Source: an uncultured Bacteroidales bacterium
GTDB taxonomy: Bacteria > Bacteroidota > Bacteroidia > Bacteroidales > UBA932
Direction: 5' to 3'
Length of the DNA: 15,922 nt
Assembly (NCBI GenBank): GCA_937899055.1
Contig: CALBPX010000043.1
Coordinates: forward strand, 1 to 15,922
In this document: positions 6,847 through 15,200 of the stretch, in pieces
Position numbering within the stretch: the stretch's first letter is position 1
Layout: the number at the start of each line of letters is the position of its first letter
The notes under the pieces: model-generated
What the model was told of the DNA's origin: nothing
What the model saw: the letters and a program-made list of their open reading frames with translations, nothing else
Databases searched by the model: none
Made by a program: the position numbers and the translations under genes

Positions 6847-7241
6847 TGAAGAAACTATTCAGACGATTCGCCGCTAAACTTGTTACCCTGTACTATCGGC
6901 GTATGTACAGAAAAGGCGTAGAAGCATGCGACAAGCTCCATGCCGAGAGAAAGAATGCCTATTACCTCATTGACTGGCCCGACAAGAACGGCAAGCGCGT
7001 CCTCAAGCCGCTGAGCCGACGGGGATTCCGCTCGCTCAAGCATTGGGCGCAGAGCTTCTACTTCGGCGTGGACATGAAGTATTGGTCGCATGACTACAAC
7101 ATGTCAACGCTCCGAGAGGGCGCATGGTACTACACCCCCGACCGGGCCGAGAATCACGGCCTCTCCGAAAGCGAGAAGGAGGTGCGAAGGCTGGCCTTCC
7201 TGCGGGAAGGACTTCGCAGGGCCAAGCTCCTGGACGAATAA
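6846..7241 (+). CDS. Hypothetical basic protein downstream of terminase, 131 aa
   Basis: I do not recognise this family. The start is strongly basic (MKKLFRRFAAKLVTLYYRR), and the body is rich in aromatic residues and histidine (AYYLIDWPDKNGK, SLKHWAQSFYFG, WYYTPDR). The end is a charged helix (SEKEVRRLAFLREGLRRAK). It has no membrane segment or enzymatic motif I can see. Its ATG shares a base with the terminase stop (TAATG), so it is translationally coupled to terminase and is the last gene of the cassette before the terminator. A packaging accessory or nucleic-acid-binding role would suit its charge and place, but this is inference only. Confidence 0.6.
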   Translation: MKKLFRRFAAKLVTLYYRRMYRKGVEACDKLHAERKNAYYLIDWPDKNGKRVLKPLSRRGFRSLKHWAQSFYFGVDMKYWSHDYNMSTLREGAWYYTPDRAENHGLSESEKEVRRLAFLREGLRRAKLLDE

Positions 7242-7244
7242 GTG

Positions 7245-7274
7245 AAAAGGGCGCGCTTCTCAGCGGGCCCTTTT
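7245..7274. terminator. Bidirectional terminator between converging genes
   Basis: AAAAGGGC at 7245-7252 pairs perfectly with GCCCTTTT at 7267-7274. An inner CGC/GCG pair closes the loop TTCTCA, with one G/G mismatch between the two stems. The flanking A and T runs give a U-tract in either direction. It begins four bases after the cassette's last stop and lies about 55 bases beyond the portal stop on the other strand, so it can end both transcripts. The rest of the gap (7275-7328) is AT-rich and shows nothing else I can support. Confidence 0.8.
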
Positions 7275-7328
7275 CTGTGAACTATTAACCAAACTAATTA
7301 AACACAAAACACTAATCACAAATCCTAT

Positions 7329-9248
7329 TTAGGCGGCATTCTCATGCGGCTTTTCTTCTTGCATGGCGGCTGCTTGAGCCAGCTGCTGCTGGTAGGAAAT
7401 CATGCGCTTCTCAAGTTCCGCTGCATAAGGTTCGTTAAGCATCTGCACCCAGTCAAGGGCGGAAATGGCGTTCATGCTGAGGAGGCTGGTGAGGTCCTGA
7501 CGGAGAACGTCACGGTACTGCGGCGTGTCCGTACCAGGGCCGATGGCCACCTTGTAACGGAGGTCTCCCATGAGCGAGAGATTCAGGTTCATCGCCTGCA
7601 AAATCTCGTTGGAAGAAACGATTTCCGCGTAGTCCTGGATATTGTAATACTCCTGTACGAAGTTGAGCGTCTTGAATGCAACATCGTCCATGAACACCTG
7701 GAAGCGTTCAAGGAGCGGAGCGAGCGGAGTGGCGGAGTTCTGCTTCTGCTGGGCATAGAGTGCTGCCGATGTTCCCGCAGTAGGCGTGCGCCCCACCATG
7801 GCACCGGACACGGAAACCCCGTCTTCCAACAGCTTGTCAAAGAGGCTCACCATCTGGGCGGTATCCACGGAGGTAGACCTGCTATATACCATTTCCGGCA
7901 CATGACCATGCGGCTTGGGCTTGTAGTACACGATGCCGTTGATGGAAGTGGCCTGCTCGGCGAACTCGTCCCATCCCATCCAATCCGGCACAATGTCTTC
8001 CGGCACCATCATCACGCCCTTGGCTCCTGCGCGTTTCACCATATCGTCCACCACCAGGGCGCGGTCCATGGCGATGTTCAGGTCAACGGCATCGCTGGCG
8101 TGACCCACAATCCGTCCGTTGGTGAACGGAACGGCCATGATGGTGTACGGCTGGCTGCGGTCCGGCAGGGTGCTTTCGCCCTCCCAGATAACATGTCCGT
8201 CCGGGGTAAGGAATCGGCAATACCAATAGGTATCAATAAACCAGTATTGTTTGTACTCAATGAGCGGAATGTCGCTCTCCTTCCAGCCCAGTTTGCGGCC
8301 TTCGGCAAGGCGCTCCTTGTTGGTCTGCTCAATCTGCCGAATCATTTCACGGTCATCGGCGTTGATGTCGTAAGGCTCCTCCGGGGAGTTGGTGTCAAGG
8401 ACATGATAGCGGGGACGGCGCTCCCTTGTCCACACCTCAATCACACGGCAGAAGCCCCGCTGACGGGGACGGGAGAAGGAAATATTTTCCTCACGGTTGG
8501 CATCGGAAAGGTCCACGGCATCGGGTTGCAGGCGGTTGTGGCTGTCGGACGCATACCATTCACGTAGCTGGGCAAAATCGTCCGGCTTCTCTGCAAAGGT
8601 GGCACAGAGGTCGTTGAAGGCCATTTCATGCAGCTGTCCCACAACGGTGAGGTCATCGAACTTGCTGTCCTGCATGCCGCTCTCAAAGAAGAACATGTTG
8701 GGGTTGACGTTCTTTGTCACCACGTCCTTCTTGGTGCCGCCACGGTAACGGCTGAACTCCGTCTTGGCAACGGACAAACCGCCAATATTGGATTCGTTCA
8801 GCCATTCTCCCGCCAGCACGCTCACGGCGTTCTTGCGGTAGTTGGCGCGTACCACCTCGGTCATGCCATCACCATAGCCCTTCATGTTGATGTTGAGGGC
8901 CGTCACGGTGGGTGCGTTCTTCTCCGTTACCCAGGAGCCGGCAATCGCATTGATTACCTTCTTTACCTCGTTGATTTGCAGGGCCATTCCGCCTACGGCA
9001 GAGAGGTAGTCCCGCTGGCGCATCCACTTTCCCTTAATAAGAATCTTATCGTCGTAATGATCTCCGTATGCAAAGCGGAGTACCTTTGCGCGGGCGCGGC
9101 GAAAGTAGTCCAGGTTGTTCCACAGCGCTTCACAGCGGACGACAAGGTCCTTGTCCACCTTGTCGTCACCCAGCTGCGAGGTGCGGAACTTAACGCTGTC
9201 TATCTCTTCCTTGTATGCGTCAACGATATTTGACTGATGCAGTTTCAT
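7329..9248 (-). CDS. Portal protein, 639 aa
   Basis: This is the presumed dodecameric ring at the capsid vertex through which DNA enters and leaves. Evidence is the length (portals are commonly 450-750 residues), the place in the head module and the composition: an N-terminal helical region (ALWNNLDYFRRARAKVLRFAYGD), a mixed alpha/beta body, and a long helical C-terminal region with a glutamine-rich end (YQQQLAQAAAMQEE). Segments such as NAIAGSWVTEKNAPTVTA and PFTNGRIVGHASDAVDLN recall P22-like portals, in which a similar helix-loop order precedes the stem, but this is from memory. ATG 9248 is used, with AAGG just before it. A TTG six codons upstream (9266) is less likely. The gene follows the polyvalent gene by 41 bases on the same strand and converges on the terminase cassette. 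Confidence 0.8.
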   Translation of the reverse strand: MKLHQSNIVDAYKEEIDSVKFRTSQLGDDKVDKDLVVRCEALWNNLDYFRRARAKVLRFAYGDHYDDKILIKGKWMRQRDYLSAVGGMALQINEVKKVINAIAGSWVTEKNAPTVTALNINMKGYGDGMTEVVRANYRKNAVSVLAGEWLNESNIGGLSVAKTEFSRYRGGTKKDVVTKNVNPNMFFFESGMQDSKFDDLTVVGQLHEMAFNDLCATFAEKPDDFAQLREWYASDSHNRLQPDAVDLSDANREENISFSRPRQRGFCRVIEVWTRERRPRYHVLDTNSPEEPYDINADDREMIRQIEQTNKERLAEGRKLGWKESDIPLIEYKQYWFIDTYWYCRFLTPDGHVIWEGESTLPDRSQPYTIMAVPFTNGRIVGHASDAVDLNIAMDRALVVDDMVKRAGAKGVMMVPEDIVPDWMGWDEFAEQATSINGIVYYKPKPHGHVPEMVYSRSTSVDTAQMVSLFDKLLEDGVSVSGAMVGRTPTAGTSAALYAQQKQNSATPLAPLLERFQVFMDDVAFKTLNFVQEYYNIQDYAEIVSSNEILQAMNLNLSLMGDLRYKVAIGPGTDTPQYRDVLRQDLTSLLSMNAISALDWVQMLNEPYAAELEKRMISYQQQLAQAAAMQEEKPHENAA

Positions 9249-9289
9249 TACCTTGCAAATAAACAATAAAAGTTACACATTCAGGGTCG

Positions 9290-12200
9290 CTATTTGACCT
9301 GCTCCCGGTCAAAGTAGATGTCAAGGCAGCGCTTGGCAATGTCTTCGTGGAGCTTCTGGAGCTTGGCCTCGGCTTGCTTCTTAAGTTCCAGGTCTCCCTT
9401 CTGCTCGGCCAGCTTCCCCTGCTTTCGGAGCGCCTTTTCCTGTGCATCGGCCATCTTGAAAGCGAGCATGTACTGATAGTCCTTGTTCTTGGAAAGGTCT
9501 TTCATGTGCTCCGTGCTTCCGGCCTTCTTGTATTCGGAGAAGACACGTTCCGTCTCCGTGCTTATGTCCTTGAAGTAATAGTACATGTTGGAGTAGTAGG
9601 CATCGCGGTCGTTGTCGTTGGTGTTGAGGACAAAGCGGTTCCAGAAAGGAATGTCCCTTGTCTTCACCCCGCCCTTGGTGACGGCCTTCACGCCCGCAGC
9701 GCCCAGTTTGACAACCTGATAAGGGCCTGAGAAGTAAGATTCCACAAGGTGCTCTACAATGGCAGGGTTGATGTTGAACGTGCCACGGAGTACGCGGTTC
9801 TGCACATCGTCGGCAATCCAAACGCCCCACTTCCCTTCATCGTCCTTGCCGATGTGCAGCTTGTTCATCTGCTCGGCAACGGCGGTATAGGCTTCGCCCG
9901 TGGAATCAATGGCCTTGGTCCAGCCGGGGTACTTCCGCAGGTTGTCATTGAATCCCTCGTTGTACAGGCGTGAGCCCTTGAAGTCGCGGTTAAGGAGCGA
10001 TTCAAGGATAGGGTCAACAACACCCGGCATCAATCCGATGAGCAGGTTCCATCCGGCCTTCTGGACATCCCCGCCGCTGAACAGCACTTCGTCCGTCACG
10101 GCTCCCACGGGAGAGAGCTGGAGGATGGAGCCAAGCGCATCTATTCCCAGGTCGTCAAGAGGACGGTCCTGTGACATGGCGCTGGCAAGGATGTCGCCGA
10201 GGGCATAGCACACGCGGTACTCCTGCGGCAGCGCCCATTTGGAATACCAGCCGTTCCCAAGCGGAGTAAGGATGTTGTTCCTGCGGAGATAATCGGAGGT
10301 GTGGGAATACTTCTCCTTGTCATCGTCACCGCCCATAGCGCCAAGCAGCATCCTCATGCCGAAGCCCAACACGAAATAGGTCACGTCGGAAATCAGCGTC
10401 TTGGCGAAATGCTCGCGGTAGTTGGTGCCCTTGTTCTCCAAACCCTGCACGGCAGCGTTGAAGAAAGGAATGGTGGCACGGAAGAACTCAACGCCCCAAG
10501 AGATTGTAAGAAGGGCGTTCTGCTCCGCCTTGTTCAGCTTGGTTCCGTCCGCGCGGGTAAGGCGGCTCACCTCGTCCCTTGTCAGGGCGCGACCGCTGCC
10601 CTTACGGGCAAAGTTGGTGGAGACTTCCTTTGCATCGGAAATGGCCTCATGGATAGGACGGCCCATTTCACGGGAGGTCATGAAGGTGGCAAAGCGGGTG
10701 ATGGTCTCAACGGCTTCGCCAACGGCTCCTACGAACTCCAGCACGTCACGGCCCGCCGCAATCACGCCTTTTTTACCGGCATTCTTGAGGTAGCGTTTCA
10801 TCTGGCGCTCATAGTATTCGTTGTTCTCCACACGGTTCTGTCCCATGGGACCGCCGTTCTCCAGGTACTCCTTGTAGAGTTTGGCAATCTCGCTGCCTCC
10901 GGCTATGGACTTGTCAATCTTGTCGGAGCCCATGGCAAGGTAGAACACCTTGAATGCCTTTGCATAGTTCTTGAAGTATTTTCCAAGGTACTCGCCCTTG
11001 TTGCGGATGAAGTTGTTGGTAACGCCCTGACCGAAGTCCCTCTGGAAGTTACTCACCCAGAATGGAATGGAGAAGGTGGTGAACATCTGCGACAACGCAC
11101 GGGTAAAGGTATGGGCCGCATCCAGGAAGGAGCCGTAACCGCCACCGCGTCTTACGCCGTTGATGGCCTGGGCCGCAGCAGGGTTCCCATTTATAATAAT
11201 TCCAAATTCGCGTCCACCCTCGCGCACCTTCACCATGTGCTCGTTCTTGTGCGCTTCCTTCTCAAAGGCTACCACGCCGCCGTGCAAGTCAACCTCCCTG
11301 TGGGAGTTGTAGGCATCCCCATTCATGCGGAGGTCCTTCATTTCATCCTCAAAGTCCTTGATGATTTTCTCACGGGTATCGCGGTCGGTTCCTTCTGGAA
11401 TGTCCGGGTAGCGCACCTCATAGATATACCTTCCGGAAGCATCTTTTACGTGGGTATTCACAAACCATGCACGGGTGATGGATGCAAGGTTGCTGCCCTT
11501 GCGGTTGCGTACAAGATTGAGCAGTGAGAGCTTGGCCTGGTTCTTAAGCCCCTGCGCTACGGCCGATGCGTGCATGGCACCGATATAACCCAGCGGGCTT
11601 TCAAACAAGGTCTTACGGCCCTTGGCAGTAGGGATTGTGGGCTGGAAGGTCTGCTTCTGCGCAGATACATAGTAGTTATACAGGTCCTCTGCGGTATCCT
11701 GCTGGAAGCCTCGCATGGGAACGTAATACTGCATCATGGTCCGCACGTCATCATACTGCTGCTTGGTGAGCATGTCGTGTTCGTACTGGAAACGCAGCGT
11801 TTCCTTGGTGGCCGCGTTCATCTTGTCCCAGAGCTCGTCCACCATGTCGGAGCCGGCGCGGGATTCGATGTCGTTCACATAGTCGCGTGCAAGGTCTTCC
11901 GCATCTTCAAGATTATCCGTTCCGGCCCATGCCATGATAGCGGAATAGTCCTTCTTGCGGTATTCCAGGAAACGAGGGTCAATGCCCGCCTTGATGTCCT
12001 TAAGGTGTGCATCCAGCACGGCCTTGGCGGCATCAATGTCATCCTGCTGCTTCTGCCGGAGCGTCTTCGCCTCCAGCTGGACACGGACAACGCCATTGGA
12101 ATAGGCCACGTCGCTAATCTTGCCTTCATCCAATTGTTTCTGCAGGCGTTCAAGTTTCTTCTTCTCGTCAATGTTGATGCGGCGGATTTCCTTGTTGGCA

Positions 12201-15200
12201 TCGTTCTCCACGGCGCTGTACTCCGTCTGGTAGTCGTGACGGGCATCACGGGCGGCGAACACTACGTTTCGTTCAAGGCCGGACTTAAGGCCGATGTAGT
12301 TCACGAACTCTCCTGCCTTGATGTTTGCAGCGGACTGGAATCGGCCGACGGCATCCCAGAGAGGTTCAAGGAACTTATGGTTGAAGTCCTTGATGGCTTT
12401 CTCCGCCTTGCCACCAATCTCGCGGAAGGCGTCGGATACGCGCTCGCTGTCCTTGATGTCAATTTTGCTGTCCTGCACCATGGCATCGGAGAAAGTATCC
12501 ACGGGGGCGTACTCGTCCACAAGGACTTCGTAGAGAACATCCTTGCCGTTTGCCACCTGGGCGTAGGTCTGTGCGGCATTAGCCAGCTTGGCCCCGCTGC
12601 GGTAGAGCGCCTTGGTGTTCTGCCGAATGGCCTCCTCCCGCAGTTCTTTGGGGAGGTCGTTGATGCCGTCATCGGTCAGACCGGAATCATCAGCGTAAGA
12701 GTCCCAATCAATATCATCTATTGACTGACGAACGGTCTCAAACGTATCCATGCTGAAATTGTTGAGCATCCTGTCAAGGGCTCTCTCAGCCTTGTCAAAC
12801 ATATTATTTGCACCGAATCCAAACAGCCGTTTAATGGCATCTACGATTCTTTGCAGGAAATTCTTATTGCCGCTTGCAGTGGGAACATCCATAAGGAACA
12901 TGCGGAAGGACGGATTGGCTAATTCAGCCATCATTTCGTCGGCGTTTTGAAGGCCATATTCCGCCCAGTAGGGAACATCTTCCCAAAGGGTCTGCTGAAA
13001 GAGTTCGTCAAAAACTGCGTTCAGTTCTTGTACGGCTTTTTTCTGGGATTTCGTGAGCGAATCGGCCAGTTTCCCGCCTTTCCTATAAGCATACGTCGTG
13101 CTCTGTGTTACAGAATGGATAAGTTCGTGCAGGATGATGGCAGACACACCAAAATCAGGAGTGCCGCTTGCTGTCAGGAAATCAAGGAGGAAACTAATTC
13201 TTCCGTTGTATTCTGATTGACCGGCATCGTCAAGAGTATCCTTAAACTTAATGTCAAGCCCTATCTGCTTGGCTAATGACTTTACTTTTTCAAAGAGTTC
13301 AGCAAGGTCTTCATCGTCATTGTAATCTTTGTACATAGCCGACAAATCCTCCAACGAGATTCGCCCGTCGTCGCCGATGTGGTACTTTTCTTTCCACTCT
13401 TGCTGTTTCGCGCTCCGTGCTGATAGTTCCTGCTGGATAGCTGCGATTCTCTGAACAATCTGATTGGCTGCATCTGATTCCTTGTCTAAAGATTCAAGTT
13501 CCTCCTGGGCTTTATGCAATATCGTATTCAAGCCATCGTGCCGCTCGCCTCTCGCATCGTAAAAGTCGTTGGCCGGCAGTTCATTGTCCTGCCATTGCAA
13601 AGGTACATTATTTTCTTCACTTTCGGAATACTCTCCTACGGGTCTTGCCTTTATATCCGGATTTGAAACATCGAAGCGCCCACTGTTGTCAACTGCCGAT
13701 TTGATTTGGTTCGGGTTGCGGACAACTATCTCGCCAATAAATTCCGGATTAAGTGTCAAGTATTCTTCATTTTTTCCAAACAAGTGTTTTTCAACTTGTT
13801 TGTCAGATGAGAATAGTCCTTTACCGTCATATTTATCGTGAATCCTCTGGTAAGTTTTCTCGCTGATGTTATTTACCTGTTCGTTGGCCCAGGCGGGAGC
13901 GTTTTTATTCGCAGTTGCCCAGTCGCTTTTGAACTGTTCATAGGAATCCGCACCGATGATTGCTTGTGCGATGGGTGTATAGATTCGTTTTCCCGCATCA
14001 TCTTTCTCGCTAAGCTTCATCCCGTCATAGAGATTCCTTACATTCAAGAAGCACAGGTATTTATATCCATTAGCTCCGCCGTAAGTCCACGTTTCTGCAT
14101 TTTGAGGTGCCCTTCCAAAGTACATACCTCTGCCGCTCGTTCCGAAAGGCCCGCCAGGCTTAAAGACCGTGAACTTCGCCTGAGAGCCGTGCACCATAAC
14201 CATCGGCTCTCCGTTCTCGTCCACAATCTTTGATGCGTTCTTCGGGTCTTTCTCCCATTCTCCGAACCAATTCTTGAAGGCTTTTGTACGGACAGTAAGC
14301 CACTGGTCTTCGGTAAGGTTAGTCTGCGCGCCATTAGGGGCGAGCATGAATGTCCCGTCCTTAATAGCCTGCTCCTTTATCTGCTCCTTTTCGGCGCTGA
14401 TGCGCTTTCCACCTCCAGGCCCATCGTCTTCCGGTCCCTCGTTATCGGATTCAAGGTGGGAGAGGTCAGCCTGTTTCCGCAGGGCATTGTACACGGTAAT
14501 GTGATGCGCCTGGGCAACGGCTCCACGGGTCTGGAGGTTGCGGTGGGATGCGTAGAGCAGGGCACGCATGTCGGCTTCGGTGAGGTTGCCCTTCCAGCCG
14601 AGCTTGCGGAGCATCTGCTGTACGGCATACCATACCCGCTGCCAGAAGGATTCCTCCTGTGGCGTGAAGCGGCCGTCCTCGGCAAGCTGAGAAAGGTACT
14701 CCTCTACTGCTCCTATAGTGTCGTATCCCTCCTCCTTAGCTATACGGTCAATCTCCGCTTTGATGGAAGGCGCGCAGTTGTCGTAGATTTCACGCATCTG
14801 TGCGGTGAAGTCTTTGCCAAGGAGCTTGCGCAGCCCATAATGGCCAACGGCTTCGTGGATGACGGTAGCCTGGAGGTCGGCAGAGCTGTTATGGTTGTCA
14901 ATGTTGATGCGAATCTGCCCGGTCTTGGGGTCAAAAGAACCCTTTTCCGTGAGAGTAGGGTCTTCCTTGAACTTGATTCCCAAGGACTTGGCAAGGTTGA
15001 CCGCTTCGGTGATGGCCCTTGCGCGGGTGATAGGCTCGCGGAGGTTTTCGGTGACAGACTGGCCACGGCGGTAGAGGGTGGCTTTGGTGGCGGCAAGCTC
15101 TGCGCCCGACACTCTACGCTCTACGGTGCTCCCTTCACGCGACCGTAGAGCGTTATCCCTGACGGTTCCGCTGGGGCTGTCGGAAATAGCAACACCGCGC

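Noticed and set aside
9249..9266. TTG at 9266 as the start of the portal gene
   Set aside because: ATG 9248 in the same frame has AAGG just before it, and TTG starts are less common.
3779..9299. The same TATTTGACC nonamer at 3779 and 9291 as a possible repeat or attachment site
   Set aside because: The match does not extend further, one copy spans the stop region of the polyvalent gene and there is no other sign of an attachment site.
10301..12724. Two long plus-strand frames (10301-11527 and 11570-12724) inside the polyvalent gene
   Set aside because: Both are exact antisense shadows of the large minus-strand protein, with no promoter, ribosome site or domain.
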